A stretch of DNA of 64,000 nucleotides from Candidatus Poribacteria bacterium (GTDB taxonomy: Bacteria > Poribacteria > WGA-4E > WGA-3G): assembly GCA_028821605.1 (NCBI GenBank), contig JAPPFM010000005.1:1-64000 (forward strand), written 5' to 3'. The notes beneath the pieces were generated by a model. It worked only from the letters and a program-made list of their open reading frames with translations, searched no databases and was not told the DNA's origin. Made by a program: the position numbers and the translations under genes. This document shows, one piece after another, positions 1 through 9,847 of this stretch; position 1 is the first letter of the stretch; each line of letters opens with the position of its first letter.

Positions 1-2
1 AG

Positions 3-596
3 GGCGCGAAATGGTCTGACGACGGTTGGGTGAACGGTGCCGTTGATTTTGATGGTGGTGGTGGACACGTCGTTGTCGATGATACGTTTGAATTGACAAC
101 AACCGCAATTACAGTGATCGCCCGGATCAACGGCTGGAAAACGATAGATTGGTCGGGAATTGTCGTTGGTCGAAGTGATCCAGCATCGTGGTGGATGGGT
201 GTCGCTGCGAACAATACCCTAACTTATGTATGGAACAACAACTCCGCACTGACGTGGAACTGGCAGGGCGCGCCAGAAATCCCGGAAAATAAATGGGCGT
301 TGGTCGCGATAGCAATTGAACCTGACAAAGCAACGAGTTACATTTATCACAGAGATAGTGACAAGCTTGATTCTGAAGTAAATGATATTCCGCACATCGA
401 ACAGACAGTTAAAAATTTGAAGTTCGGATGGGATGAATGTTGTGGTGCCAGATACTTCAAAGGGTTAATTGACGAAGTGATGATCTATGACCGGACGTTG
501 AACGCCGATGACCTCAAAAGGCTGGCAGCTGTTGGGCTGCCTGTCGAGAGTAAAGGTAAACTCGCTATCACTTGGGCAGAACTTAAGAGAGATTAA
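3..596 (+). CDS. LamG-domain protein, 3' part (truncated by window start)
   Basis: The reading frame is open from base 3, so the 5' end lies outside the window; a GTG at 30 is only an internal codon. The visible ~197 residues form a concanavalin A-like jelly roll of the LamG/laminin G type: a GAVDFDGGG-type first strand, an ITVIARI strand, a W-rich middle, a YFKGLIDEVMIYDRTL strand near the end, and a short C-terminal tail containing KLAITWAELK. Such domains bind sugars or proteins on exported bacterial proteins; the ligand cannot be read from the sequence. The C-terminal tail closely matches that of the LamG protein at 43310-44068. The family call is confident, the function is not. Confidence 0.85.
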   Translation, partial: GAKWSDDGWVNGAVDFDGGGGHVVVDDTFELTTTAITVIARINGWKTIDWSGIVVGRSDPASWWMGVAANNTLTYVWNNNSALTWNWQGAPEIPENKWALVAIAIEPDKATSYIYHRDSDKLDSEVNDIPHIEQTVKNLKFGWDECCGARYFKGLIDEVMIYDRTLNADDLKRLAAVGLPVESKGKLAITWAELKRD

Positions 597-628
597 AGTA
601 AATCGTAAGGGTTAGGTAAGTCACATTC

Positions 629-729
629 TATAGTAAAATCTACAATTACTGAGATATTGTGGAGGCGAGGTTTCAAACATCGCCAGGGGCGGTGGAGACC
701 CTGTCCACTTATGTTCAAATTTTACTATA
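629..729. repeat. MITE-like element, TATAGTAAAAT family, copy 1
   Basis: A 101-bp non-coding element bounded by perfect 11-bp terminal inverted repeats, TATAGTAAAAT at 629-639 and ATTTTACTATA at 719-729. The interior contains the GGCGAGG...CGCCAGG hairpin-like motif seen in other copies. The outermost TA could be a TA target duplication, as made by IS630/Tc1-type elements; that is inference. It sits just upstream of the ABC transporter operon. Confidence 0.7.
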
Positions 730-751
730 AACCCAAAGGATAGCCTGCAAT

Positions 752-2497
752 TTGGAAAAAATCCCTTTTAGGCAATATGCCGCACTCCTTTCACAGTACC
801 TGAAACCGCAGTGGATGCGTGTGACCCTACTCGCTGTATTTATGTTGGGTGGGGTCGGTTTAAACCTTGTTAAACCACAGATTCTGCGCTACTTCTTTGA
901 CACAGCAGAAGCAGGGGGAGAGACGCGGAACTTACTGATCGCTGCCGGTCTTCTGTTCATTGCTGTAAGTTTCTTCAGGCAAGTCGTAACGTTAGTCAGC
1001 TCCTACCTTGGGCAAGATGTTGGCTGGCGAGCGACAAATCGGATGCGTGGTGATCTTGCCCACCACTGCCTCCAACTTGACATGCCGTTCCATCATGAAC
1101 ACACGCCTGGTGAAATGGTAGAACGCGTTGACGGAGATACGACGGCTCTCTCAAATTTCTTTTCTGAATTCATACTTCAGGTAATAGGAAGCTTTTTGCT
1201 GCTCGGTGGTGCTCTGGCTTTGGTCATCCGTGAAGATTGGCGTATCGGTATCGCACTGACCGGATTTGTGATAGTTGCTATCCTGATTTACAATCTCACC
1301 CGAAACGTTGCTGTTCCCACTTACACAGCTGAGCGAGAGGGTTACGCCAGACTCTTCGGATTTCTTGAAGAACGGCTAACAGGCGTTGAGGACCTTCGTA
1401 CAAACGGTGGCATCAACTATACAATGGATCGGTTTTACGATGTCAACCGTGATGTGTATGGTCGAGCTGTAAAAGCACACGTGATGGGCGAGGTTTTACG
1501 GATGATTAGCGGCGTTCTACTTGCCTTCGGGCAAGTACTGACGATGGGGATGAGCATCTATCTGTTCAGGGAAGGTGTATTCACAATCGGGACCGTCCTC
1601 CTTGTTATCCAATACATAGTGATGCTGCGTGGTCCGTTGGTCATGATGAACCGTCAGATTAACGATCTCCAACGGGCAACTGCAGGCTTGAAACGGATTG
1701 AAGAATTTTATCGGGTCACCTCAAACATTGTAGATGGAACCGAAGCACTTCCGACCTCAGAAGCACTCGGTATTGAATTTGACGCGGTTACATTCGGGTA
1801 CACCGAAGATGAATCTGTTCTGAAAGATGTTTCCTTCCAATTACAACCCGGCAAGTCACTCGGCTTATTGGGACGCACAGGTAGCGGTAAGACGACAATC
1901 ACCCGTCTCCTATTTCGGTTCTATGAGATTAACATGGGACAGATTCGGATTGGCAACAAACCAATTGAGAATATTCAGTTGGAAGACTTGCGCAACCGGA
2001 TCGGTCTGGTTACACAGGACGTGCAACTTTTCAATGCAACGGTGCGCCAGAACTTGACGCTCTTTGACACAGAAATCTCTGATGACCGGATTTTGTCAGT
2101 GATTGAAGAACTTGGGTTATCCGAATGGTATCAATCGCTGCAAGACGGACTTGATACAATTCTTGAGGGTACCGGGCTTTCCGCAGGCGAAGCGCAGCTG
2201 CTGGCATTTGCCAGGGTCTTCCTTAAAGATCCGAAGATTGTTATCCTTGATGAACCGTCCTCACGACTTGACCCGGCAACAGAACAACGGATTGACAACG
2301 CAGTGCAGCGACTGTTGAAGGGGCGGACGAGCATCATTATTGCGCATCGGCTTGGGACGGTTCAACAGGTGGACGAAATTATGATTCTCGCGGATGGAGA
2401 GATTGAAGAATATGACGAACGAAAGCGGCTCGTCCAAAATCCTGACTCCATCTTCTCGGGACTACTAAAAACTGGACTGGAGGAGATGATCCAATGA
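752..2497 (+). CDS. ABC exporter half-transporter, subunit A (TMD-NBD)
   Basis: A 581-aa half-transporter with an N-terminal six-helix type IV (MsbA-like) membrane domain, about residues 1-320, and a C-terminal ATPase. Motifs: A-loop Tyr in TFGYTEDE, Walker [10 protein letters not shown] near residue 375, Q-loop VTQDVQLF, a signature reading LSAGE instead of LSGGQ near 476, Walker B VILDEP near 500 and H-loop IIAHRL near 530. The start is TTG at 752, with AAAGGA at 735-740 upstream. Its stop overlaps the ATG of the next half-transporter (ATGA), so the two are translationally coupled and very probably a heterodimer in the inner membrane. The substrate is unknown; lipid, peptide or drug export are all possible. 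Confidence 0.9.
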   Translation: MEKIPFRQYAALLSQYLKPQWMRVTLLAVFMLGGVGLNLVKPQILRYFFDTAEAGGETRNLLIAAGLLFIAVSFFRQVVTLVSSYLGQDVGWRATNRMRGDLAHHCLQLDMPFHHEHTPGEMVERVDGDTTALSNFFSEFILQVIGSFLLLGGALALVIREDWRIGIALTGFVIVAILIYNLTRNVAVPTYTAEREGYARLFGFLEERLTGVEDLRTNGGINYTMDRFYDVNRDVYGRAVKAHVMGEVLRMISGVLLAFGQVLTMGMSIYLFREGVFTIGTVLLVIQYIVMLRGPLVMMNRQINDLQRATAGLKRIEEFYRVTSNIVDGTEALPTSEALGIEFDAVTFGYTEDESVLKDVSFQLQPGKSLGLLGRTGSGKTTITRLLFRFYEINMGQIRIGNKPIENIQLEDLRNRIGLVTQDVQLFNATVRQNLTLFDTEISDDRILSVIEELGLSEWYQSLQDGLDTILEGTGLSAGEAQLLAFARVFLKDPKIVILDEPSSRLDPATEQRIDNAVQRLLKGRTSIIIAHRLGTVQQVDEIMILADGEIEEYDERKRLVQNPDSIFSGLLKTGLEEMIQ

Positions 2498-4245
2498 CAA
2501 CCGGGCAAGCCTCAATTCGCCTCATGCGTTACCGTCCGCTCCTCTTTCTCGGTACCATTCTGTTCCGTGGATTAGACGATCTAATGCCTTTCGTTGTCGG
2601 GATTATTATGAAGGCATTTTTTGATGCGCTGTCTGGCGAATCGGCAGCTGGTGCCAACCCTTGGACATTTGTTGCGCTCTTCGTTGTTGCCGAATTTGGT
2701 GACCGAGGGGTCCTCATATCCTCAGCGTTCGTGTGGGCGCGTTGGCGATACGCTATTTCAACACTACTCCGAAAAAATCTGATGACATCTATCATGAACA
2801 TGTCCGCGCCACACAGTGTCTCAACAGCCTCTGGCGAAGTGACAAACCGGCTGCGAGATGATGTTGAAGCGATTATAAGCTATCTGGAACAGTACATCCA
2901 TTTGTGGGGCAATCTCATCTTCGCGACGTTAGCAATTATCTGGATGGCTCGGATAGATGCAGCCATAACGGCTATCACGGTTATCCCTGCTATTCTCATT
3001 ATTACAATCGTCAACATGTCAAGGCGGTATATTCAGCGGTATCGCGCAGCACAGCGCGTCGCTACGGAACATTCAACGAACTTCATCAACGAAATGTTCC
3101 AATCCATCTTAGCAGTGAAGGTCGCTGGAACAGAGTCAAATATAATTGCGCACTTCCGGAAATTGAACGATGCGCGCCGCAAGGCAACACTGGTAGATAA
3201 CCTGTTCAATCAACTCCTACGATCCATCAGTTTTAATATGAACGACTTTGCCGCTGGCGTGGTTTTGATTCTGATTGTGGAACAGGTGGCTGCAGGGACG
3301 TTTTCAGTTGGAGACTTCGTGTTGTTCTATGCGTATATTGGTGAAGTTGCGAGAAGTGGATCCCTCATCGGCAGTACAATGGCACAACACCAACGCGCAG
3401 AGGTTTCATTCTCCCGTATGGAACAAACTGTTGAGGAAATGCCAAGAGATGATTTAGTAGCACACACTCCGGTATATCTGCGAGAAAATCAACCGGCACT
3501 TTCTATTCCTCAAAAGACTGAAGCGGATCGGTTAGATGAACTCACGGTTGACGGACTGACCTATCGCTACGACGGCGATGCATCTGGAATTGCTGAGGTT
3601 GATCTGAAAATCCCGGCAGGTTCGTTCACTGTTGTTACCGGACAGATCGGTTCAGGTAAAACGACGCTGGTGCAAGCACTCTTGGGTGTCCTGCCGAAAC
3701 AGTCCGGGGAAATTCGCTGGAACGGCGAAATCGTTGCGGATCCGAAGTCGTTTTTCGTTCCGCCCCGTTGTGCGTACACACCGCAAACGCCGAAACTCTT
3801 CAGCGAAAAATTAAGTGCTAACATTCTCATGGGTTTGCCGTGGGATTGGGATACCCTCAATCAAGCGATTCGGCTCGGTGTCATGGAGCAGGATCTGCCG
3901 ACGCTTGAAGACGGTCTCGAAACCGTTGTTGGACCGCGCGGTGTGAAACTATCCGGCGGACAGATGCAGCGCACTGCGGCAGCACGGATGTTTGTTCGAG
4001 ACTCGGAATTACTCGTTTTTGACGATCTCTCGTCTGGCCTGGACGTAGAGACGGAACAAACCTTATGGGAACGTCTTTTTGAGACGACACGGGCGACGTG
4101 CCTTGTCGTTTCTCATCGGCGACCTGCGCTGCGTCGGGCGGATCAGATTGTTGTTCTAAAAGAGGGTCGCGTTGAGGCAGTCGGAACGTTGGATGAATTA
4201 CTCACCTCCTCCGAAGAGATGCGGAAGTTGTGGGCAAGCGACTGA
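2494..4245 (+). CDS. ABC exporter half-transporter, subunit B (TMD-NBD)
   Basis: A 583-aa partner of the preceding gene, with an N-terminal membrane domain and a C-terminal ATPase. Motifs: A-loop Tyr in LTYRYDGD, Walker [10 protein letters not shown] near residue 385, Q-loop YTPQTPKLF, canonical signature LSGGQ near 487, Walker [10 protein letters not shown] near 507 and H-loop VVSHRR near 540. The usual catalytic glutamate after Walker B is an aspartate. In a heterodimer this site pairs with the partner's non-canonical LSAGE signature, which fits one degenerate and one active ATP site as in TM287/288-type exporters. A hairpin follows at 4261. Confidence 0.9.
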   Translation: MTTGQASIRLMRYRPLLFLGTILFRGLDDLMPFVVGIIMKAFFDALSGESAAGANPWTFVALFVVAEFGDRGVLISSAFVWARWRYAISTLLRKNLMTSIMNMSAPHSVSTASGEVTNRLRDDVEAIISYLEQYIHLWGNLIFATLAIIWMARIDAAITAITVIPAILIITIVNMSRRYIQRYRAAQRVATEHSTNFINEMFQSILAVKVAGTESNIIAHFRKLNDARRKATLVDNLFNQLLRSISFNMNDFAAGVVLILIVEQVAAGTFSVGDFVLFYAYIGEVARSGSLIGSTMAQHQRAEVSFSRMEQTVEEMPRDDLVAHTPVYLRENQPALSIPQKTEADRLDELTVDGLTYRYDGDASGIAEVDLKIPAGSFTVVTGQIGSGKTTLVQALLGVLPKQSGEIRWNGEIVADPKSFFVPPRCAYTPQTPKLFSEKLSANILMGLPWDWDTLNQAIRLGVMEQDLPTLEDGLETVVGPRGVKLSGGQMQRTAAARMFVRDSELLVFDDLSSGLDVETEQTLWERLFETTRATCLVVSHRRPALRRADQIVVLKEGRVEAVGTLDELLTSSEEMRKLWASD

Positions 4246-4260
4246 AGTTGAGTCGAGCAT

Positions 4261-4285
4261 AAAACCTTGGGAGGTTTTGCTTTAA
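4261..4285 (+). terminator. candidate terminator after the ABC operon
   Basis: A perfect 7-bp stem AAAACCT/AGGTTTT with a TGGG loop at 4261-4278, followed by GCTTTAAG, starts 16 bases after the stop of subunit B. The following T stretch is short, so rho-independent termination is plausible rather than certain. Confidence 0.5.
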
Positions 4286-4594
4286 GTAGTGTCCAAGTAA
4301 TTCCAAAATCTACTATAAAATAACCCAAGTTGCTACTTAAAAGGTTATAGGCAACCAGAGTTATGTAAGTACGCCCTATTTCGTGCAGTCGAGTCTAAGG
4401 AATGCACCATTGTGTGCAGCACCTCCTCTGAGTTTTGTAGGAAACTCCGCCAATATAGTATTGTTCAGATTGGCACAGAACTTGCTGAATCTACATAACA
4501 GACTTTCAATAGCCAGTGTGTAGATCGGTTTGCTTCCACCCCAAAAGTTATGTACGGGTGGCAAGTTGGAGTATAAAATAAAAAAGAGGTTCTT
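4286..4594. other. intergenic region without a recognisable gene
   Basis: It contains an isolated half terminal repeat of the TATAGTAAAA family (TCTACTATAAAATA around 4306-4321). Short open frames on the minus strand look like chance, with no family resemblance. The ribosome-binding site of the WD40 gene (AAAGAGG) lies at its end. Nothing else was recognised. Confidence 0.4.
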
Positions 4595-6487
4595 ATGAAA
4601 ATCAAGGTGTTTTTGGGGCTGATGTTCCTGATTTTTTCAATGTTTCTGTATGTGCCCGACACGACTGCTGAATATGAACCTTATATGCAACTCAGCTTAC
4701 CCGAAGGTGCTAAAGCGCGCCTCAATAAGGGATGGGTACGTGAAATTGCATATTCCCCGGACAGCACGCTTCTTGCGGTAGCGAGCAGCATCGGTATTTG
4801 GATCTATGATGCACAAACCGGTGAAGAACGCAATTTGCTCACGGGGCATCTGGGGCCGGTCAATAGTGTGGTGTTTAGCCCGGATGGAAAAACACTCGCA
4901 AGTGGAAGTAGGGACACGACTGTCCGTCTATGGGATGTCAGCACTGGCACTCCTATACGCACACTCACAGAGCATCTAGGGCCGGTCAATAGTGTGGTGT
5001 TTAGCCCGGATGGAAAAACACTCGCAAGTGGGAGTAAGGATAAAACCGTCCGTCTATGGGATGTCAGCACTGGTAATCCCATGCGGACACTCACAGAGCC
5101 TACGACGAGTCGTGTCTATATCTATAGTGTGTCGTTTAGTCCTGATGGACAGACACTCGCAAGTGGGAGTGATGACAAGACTATCCGTTTATGGGATGTC
5201 AGCACTGGCAATCTCATACGCACACTCACAGGGCATGCGGATGTGGTTTGGCGCATGGCGTTTAGCCCGGATGGAAAAACACTCGCAAGCGGGAGTAGGG
5301 ACAAGACTATCCGTTTATGGGATGTCAACACTGGCAAACCCATACGCACACTCCTCATAGGGCGTACGAGTCGTCCCCATATCTATAGCGTATCGTTTAG
5401 CCCAGATGGAAAAACACTCGCAAGCGGAGATCTTGACCATACTATCCATTTATGGGATGTCAACACTAACCATCCCATAGGCACACTCACAGGGCATACG
5501 GATGCAGTCTATAGCGTGGCGTTTAGCCCGGATGGAAAAACGCTCGCAAGTGGGAGCTGGGACAAGACTATCCGTTTATGGAATGTGAATACAGGCAATC
5601 CTATACGCACACTCACAGGGCACGGGGGTGTGGTCTGGAGCGTATCGTTCAGTCCAGATGGAAAAACACTCGCAAGCGGGATTTATCAGCAAACCCGTTT
5701 ACGGGATGTCAGCACTGGCAAACTCATACGCACGCTCACAAGGCAGAGGGGTGCGGTCAAAAGTGTGGCGTTTAGCCCAGATGGACAGACGCTCGCAAGC
5801 GGAGGTTTTGGCAATAATGGTATCCGTTTACGGGATGTCAGCACTGGCAATCTTCTGCATAGCCTTTCGTCCACAGGGATCCAGAGTGTGTCGTTTAGTT
5901 CGGATGGAAATACACTCGCAAGTGGGACCTATCAGGAAATCCATTTATGGGATGTCAGCACTGGCAAGCCCATACGAACACTCATAGGGCATGGGGATGT
6001 GGTCTGGAGCGTGTCGTTTAGTTCGGATGGAAATACACTCGCAAGTGGGAGCGGGGACAAGACCATCCGTTTATGGGATGTCAGCACTGGTAAGCCGATA
6101 CGCACACTCATAGGGCTTACGGATGCAGTCTATGATGCGGTCTACAGCGTATCGTTCAGCCCAGATGGAAAAACGCTCGCAAGCGGGAGTGGGGACAAGA
6201 CCATCCGTTTATGGGATGTCAGCACTGGCAATCCTATACGCACACTCACAGGGCATACGGATGCGGTCTATAGCGTATCGTTTAGCCCGGGTGGACAGAC
6301 GCTTGCAAGTGGGAGTGAGGACAAGACCATCCGTTTATGGGATGTGAACACAGGTAATCCTATACGCACACTCACAGGGCATACAGATGCGGTCTGGAGC
6401 GTGTCGTTTAGTCCGGATAGTGGTACCCTCTCGAGTGGGAGTCACGACGGCACGATACTCTTGTGGACACTCGCACGGGCAGACTAA
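4595..6487 (+). CDS. secreted WD40-repeat protein, 14 repeats
   Basis: A 630-aa protein with an N-terminal signal peptide (hydrophobic stretch KVFLGLMFLIFSMFLYV, about residues 4-20) followed almost entirely by WD40 repeats. I count 14, most with the pattern SFSPDGKTLASGSxDKTIRLWDVSTG, which fits two seven-bladed beta-propellers. The first repeat is the most divergent. Repeats 8-10 have lost the typical DKT(I/V)RLWD ends (for example QQTRLRDV). The repeats are nearly identical at DNA level. WD40 propellers are interaction scaffolds; the partner is unknown. The ATG at 4595 follows AAAGAGG at a normal distance. The location is probably periplasm or outside the cell. Confidence 0.9.
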   Translation: MKIKVFLGLMFLIFSMFLYVPDTTAEYEPYMQLSLPEGAKARLNKGWVREIAYSPDSTLLAVASSIGIWIYDAQTGEERNLLTGHLGPVNSVVFSPDGKTLASGSRDTTVRLWDVSTGTPIRTLTEHLGPVNSVVFSPDGKTLASGSKDKTVRLWDVSTGNPMRTLTEPTTSRVYIYSVSFSPDGQTLASGSDDKTIRLWDVSTGNLIRTLTGHADVVWRMAFSPDGKTLASGSRDKTIRLWDVNTGKPIRTLLIGRTSRPHIYSVSFSPDGKTLASGDLDHTIHLWDVNTNHPIGTLTGHTDAVYSVAFSPDGKTLASGSWDKTIRLWNVNTGNPIRTLTGHGGVVWSVSFSPDGKTLASGIYQQTRLRDVSTGKLIRTLTRQRGAVKSVAFSPDGQTLASGGFGNNGIRLRDVSTGNLLHSLSSTGIQSVSFSSDGNTLASGTYQEIHLWDVSTGKPIRTLIGHGDVVWSVSFSSDGNTLASGSGDKTIRLWDVSTGKPIRTLIGLTDAVYDAVYSVSFSPDGKTLASGSGDKTIRLWDVSTGNPIRTLTGHTDAVYSVSFSPGGQTLASGSEDKTIRLWDVNTGNPIRTLTGHTDAVWSVSFSPDSGTLSSGSHDGTILLWTLARAD

Positions 6488-6699
6488 CCCCTACACCTTA
6501 CGCTGACTGCAGGCGAATTCACCGCCACGCGAAAGATGCTGATAGGAAAGTAAAGGATTTGGAAGGATGGTATGTAGTTCAGAATCCTTGAAAGCACAAT
6601 TGGAAGAAGACAAACAGCAAGGTTTAAAATATGTTTCACTTTTGCTCTGTCTAAACACATTTCCGCGCAAGAATCTGCCGATTAATTGAGGAAAACAAC

Positions 6700-8232
6700 A
6701 TGAATTCAAATACCGTTCATATACTTGATACTGGCACAGAACTGTTTGTTGATGACGCGCTGATCGCTTCCAAACACGGCGTGACACGCACACTGCATCA
6801 GTGCGTGAAGCACGATGTCCCCGTCCTTGAACCAGATCCCGATAACCCGTGGGAACACGGCGGCCCCGACCAGTCCAGACGCGTACACCTCTACGGCACC
6901 ACGATGTACGATGCGGCGTACGGAAAATATCGTATGTGGTACATGTGTCGTATGGGACCGCATTGGCGGTTTGAAGCGAATGAGATTCCGGGACTTTATA
7001 TTCCACGTACAGATCGAAACCCTTCGACCTATAGAGGAAAGACACACGACGCTTACGGACGCAAGTTCGTCGAAAACGACCGCGGCGACCTTACCTGCTA
7101 TGCAGAGAGCGATGATGGATTGACGTGGACGAAACCGAATCTCGGTCTCTTTGAATTCAATGGAAATCCAAATAACAACATTGTGTGGGACCTCCACGGC
7201 GCGTGCGTCTTCCGTGATGACGATGAACCAGATCCGCAGAGACGGTATAAGATGATCGGTTTTTGTAGACGGTATCGGAACATCTTCTTGCTCATGTCAC
7301 CGGATGGCATCCGATGGGACGACTCAGATTTCCTCGAACCGATTGCGGATCGGGACAACGAAGGCGCGTTCAACGTCATCTACGATAAAAAAACAGATCT
7401 GTTTCGAGCTTATGCCCTCATACGTGGTGACGATAAAGACGCAAGACGTATGATCGCATACACCGAAAGCCCAAGTCTTGAGGGACCCTGGAAACCTCTC
7501 GAACCGATGTTCGGTGCAACGGATGCGGACGACGCAGTTGGTGTACAGAGATACGGTGCTGACCGTGCCGAAATCCACAACATGTCTGGTTTTCTCTATC
7601 ATAATATTTATATTGGTATCCCCGGTGTGTTATATGTGACGGGACCGGGCGCGGCGGAGCATGAGATTCCTGTCGATGGACCTATTGATGCCCAATTCGT
7701 TTATAGTCGAGACGGATTCAATTGGGAGTATCCTGATTCAAATCGAACGCCGATTATCCCACGCGGTGAGAGCGGCACTTTCGACACCGGCATGATTATG
7801 GGAACGGCTATAGAACCGATTATCACCGATGATGAAATCCATTGGTACTATACAGGGACAGAGCACACCCACGGTGCCCAGATGAAGGATAGGCACAAGG
7901 CGATTGGACTTGCGAAGTGGCGATTAGACGGTTTCGTCTCTCTTGATGCCGATGCGGAGAAGGGTGTGGTTGAAACCGTTCCATTGCAGCTTCCGAACGG
8001 TGGGCTTGAAATTAATGCGGATGCAAGTAGCGGTCAGGTCGGTGTTGAAGTGCTAACGGCTGATGGACAGGTTCAATCCGGATTTTCGATTGATGATTGC
8101 GTTCCATTGACAGGCGATGCTATACGGCACTCGGTGCAATGGAAGTCTGGGACACTGGCGGATGCAGAGCAACCGCTGAGATTTCGCTTTGTGCTGAACC
8201 GTGCGAGGTTCTATGCGTTCCGTATTCAGTAG
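6700..8232 (+). CDS. five-bladed-propeller glycoside hydrolase-like protein
   Basis: A 510-aa cytoplasmic-looking protein without a signal peptide. It starts at ATG 6700 after TTGAGGAAA. Its repeated pattern of aromatic blades (KYRMWYMCR, YAESDDGLTWTKPNLG, YKMIGF, SPDGIRWDDSD, FVYSRDGFNWEYP, IHWYYTGTEHTHG) is typical of the arabinanase/levansucrase-like fold seen in GH32/GH43/GH130-type enzymes and in uncharacterised planctomycete and poribacterial proteins. The C-terminal ~90 residues look like a small beta domain. Substrate and catalytic residues cannot be assigned; some relatives may be lectin-like rather than enzymatic. Confidence 0.7.
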   Translation: MNSNTVHILDTGTELFVDDALIASKHGVTRTLHQCVKHDVPVLEPDPDNPWEHGGPDQSRRVHLYGTTMYDAAYGKYRMWYMCRMGPHWRFEANEIPGLYIPRTDRNPSTYRGKTHDAYGRKFVENDRGDLTCYAESDDGLTWTKPNLGLFEFNGNPNNNIVWDLHGACVFRDDDEPDPQRRYKMIGFCRRYRNIFLLMSPDGIRWDDSDFLEPIADRDNEGAFNVIYDKKTDLFRAYALIRGDDKDARRMIAYTESPSLEGPWKPLEPMFGATDADDAVGVQRYGADRAEIHNMSGFLYHNIYIGIPGVLYVTGPGAAEHEIPVDGPIDAQFVYSRDGFNWEYPDSNRTPIIPRGESGTFDTGMIMGTAIEPIITDDEIHWYYTGTEHTHGAQMKDRHKAIGLAKWRLDGFVSLDADAEKGVVETVPLQLPNGGLEINADASSGQVGVEVLTADGQVQSGFSIDDCVPLTGDAIRHSVQWKSGTLADAEQPLRFRFVLNRARFYAFRIQ

Positions 8233-8258
8233 GGACGAGGGGATCTCGCCTCTACATT
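8230..8258. repeat. imperfect palindrome GTAGGGACGAG/CTCGCCTCTAC
   Basis: The short inverted repeat overlaps the stop of the glycosidase-like gene and precedes the protease gene. The two arms (GTAGGGACGAG and CTCGCCTCTAC) pair with mismatches around GGGAT. It resembles other CGAGG/CCTCG palindromes in this window and may be a small dispersed repeat or a processing hairpin between the two genes. Confidence 0.4.
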
Positions 8259-8282
8259 AGAACCATAACAGGAGTTGAGAAA

Positions 8283-8696
8283 ATGAGACATACTACGCAA
8301 ATTGAACTTGAAAATTTATACGATCTGGTTGCTGTAAAGTTAGGCGTTATGAATCCTGAAGATGTGCGAAGCCTTATTGTCGTGGATGCCCTTGTTGATA
8401 CTGGTGCAACGGGTCTTTGCCTACCGACACCACTCATTGAGCAACTCGGGCTCACACCTATTGAAACGAGGCGGGCACGTACCGCTACTGGCATCGTTGA
8501 CCGCGTCCTTTATTCGGAAGTCCAATTTACGATATTGGAACGAACAGGGACGATGCAAATTACCGATCTGCCTGAAGGTTCGCCTGTTCTCGTCGGACAC
8601 ATGGTTTTGGAACATTTAGATCTCTGTGTTGATATAAAAGAGGGGTTAATCTATAATCCAGCACACGATGGCGAATGGATTACAGAGATCCTCTAA
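8283..8696 (+). CDS. retropepsin-like (clan AA) aspartic protease
   Basis: A 137-aa protein. The start chosen is ATG 8283, which has AGGAG at 8270-8274; the longer frame upstream overlaps the previous gene and is unlikely. The catalytic motif is VDTGAT at about residues 38-43 (Asp39), followed by a hydrophobic Psi-loop and a late glycine-containing VLVGHMVLEHLDL segment, the pattern of single-domain retropepsin-like proteases that act as homodimers. The substrate is unknown. The next gene starts 11 bp after its stop, so the two are probably co-transcribed. Confidence 0.8.
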   Translation: MRHTTQIELENLYDLVAVKLGVMNPEDVRSLIVVDALVDTGATGLCLPTPLIEQLGLTPIETRRARTATGIVDRVLYSEVQFTILERTGTMQITDLPEGSPVLVGHMVLEHLDLCVDIKEGLIYNPAHDGEWITEIL

Positions 8697-8707
8697 AGGA
8701 GAAGTGA

Positions 8708-9847
8708 ATGGATACCTTATCGACACACGAGGACTCCCCGGAAAATCGTGTGGACAACCTGTTGAAACTGGAAGTACTTGAAGCGTTTGACCGGACTGCG
8801 TTTGAGCGCGATGGATATTGGGTGTGGGAAGGGATACTAACGGATGCTGCCCGTAAGCAGTGGACAACCAGCTTACAGAAGTTACAACAGATGAACGATG
8901 CGATCCTCATGGATACGGCGTGGAGTGCTATCGACTTTGAGGCGCGGGGGTTTCCGCAGCCTTTGCCAGAACAAATTGCGCCGGCGTTTTTGGCGGCGTG
9001 CTGCGGTGGTTCAGAGCAAATGCCCAGTTTCCTCAGAACCGCTGAGTTGCGTCAATATATGCATACTCAGGGGCTGTTCGGACCGGGCAACGCGTTGGTT
9101 ACATACGGGTTCAAGTCACAAGGTGTCATACCGGAGTACTTTCCTGCAGGATATGACGACTTTATAATGGATGTGACATCTGCTCATCCGCAGATGATGG
9201 CACTCTTCAGGAAACTTTTCGGAGACCGGTTTATACTTGATCACTGCTTCATGCTCAACCGGGCACCGGGTTCAAAAGGGCGCCGGTGGCATGCACACCA
9301 GTATCGGGAGGGACAGTACGAAGTTGAGGACCCAATTGGGACTGGACACGCCCTTACCACTGATTTTCTACAACGGCAGTGTATTCGGACGTTGTGCTAT
9401 CCAGAAGGTGCAACTATCGAGGATGGCGGTGAACTTGCGATTATCCCCGGTGCACATCTCTATCGGATTCCGTACAAATGGAGCACGGAACGACCGGATG
9501 ATGACGCTGCCATGAAAGCGGGCTGGCTGAAAGGCAAAATCCACGCTTTCACAGGGAAGCCGTTGGAAATCGTACACCTCTCACTATCGCCCGGAAGCAT
9601 GGTTTCGTTTGTCCACCACATGCCGCATTATGTTGGCTATCGGAAGCTAGGGATGCCGACCCGGTGGGGACTGCTTATGGCGTATCGAACACCCGACCCA
9701 GAAGCAGATCCAGCCAAATGGACAAATGGGATTCCGACCCATTGGGTGGAACAGGCCGCGGCCCAAGGAAAACTACCCGCTGCGGCACAGCGTGTATTTG
9801 CGGCAGATAATCCCCTTGATGTGCGCTCACAGAGTCATAAAGAATGA
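8708..9847 (+). CDS. phytanoyl-CoA dioxygenase (PhyH) family protein
   Basis: A 379-aa Fe(II)/2-oxoglutarate-dependent oxygenase-like protein of the PhyH family. The start ATG at 8708 has AAGGAG at 8696-8701. Supporting segments are FERDGYWVWEGIL near the N-terminus, RRWHAHQYREG, where an iron-binding His/acid pair may lie, DGGELAIIPGAHLYR (the conserved pre-barrel turn), and SMVSFVHHMPHYV with the distal histidine. The HxD motif is not clear-cut. It is one of three PhyH genes in the window. Members hydroxylate varied small molecules, so the substrate is open. Confidence 0.8.
   Translation: MDTLSTHEDSPENRVDNLLKLEVLEAFDRTAFERDGYWVWEGILTDAARKQWTTSLQKLQQMNDAILMDTAWSAIDFEARGFPQPLPEQIAPAFLAACCGGSEQMPSFLRTAELRQYMHTQGLFGPGNALVTYGFKSQGVIPEYFPAGYDDFIMDVTSAHPQMMALFRKLFGDRFILDHCFMLNRAPGSKGRRWHAHQYREGQYEVEDPIGTGHALTTDFLQRQCIRTLCYPEGATIEDGGELAIIPGAHLYRIPYKWSTERPDDDAAMKAGWLKGKIHAFTGKPLEIVHLSLSPGSMVSFVHHMPHYVGYRKLGMPTRWGLLMAYRTPDPEADPAKWTNGIPTHWVEQAAAQGKLPAAAQRVFAADNPLDVRSQSHKE

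Noticed and set aside
4843-6470. Regular repeats that could be mistaken for a CRISPR array
   Set aside because: The repeats are ~126 bp, in frame and code for WD40 blades; there are no short palindromic repeats with unique spacers.
6491-7197. Minus-strand frames over the start of the glycosidase-like gene
   Set aside because: No family resemblance and fully opposite a clear propeller-coding frame with its own ribosome-binding site.
8097-8282. N-terminal extension of the retropepsin-like protease
   Set aside because: It overlaps the end of the previous gene, is not domain-like, and ATG 8283 has AGGAG at the right distance.
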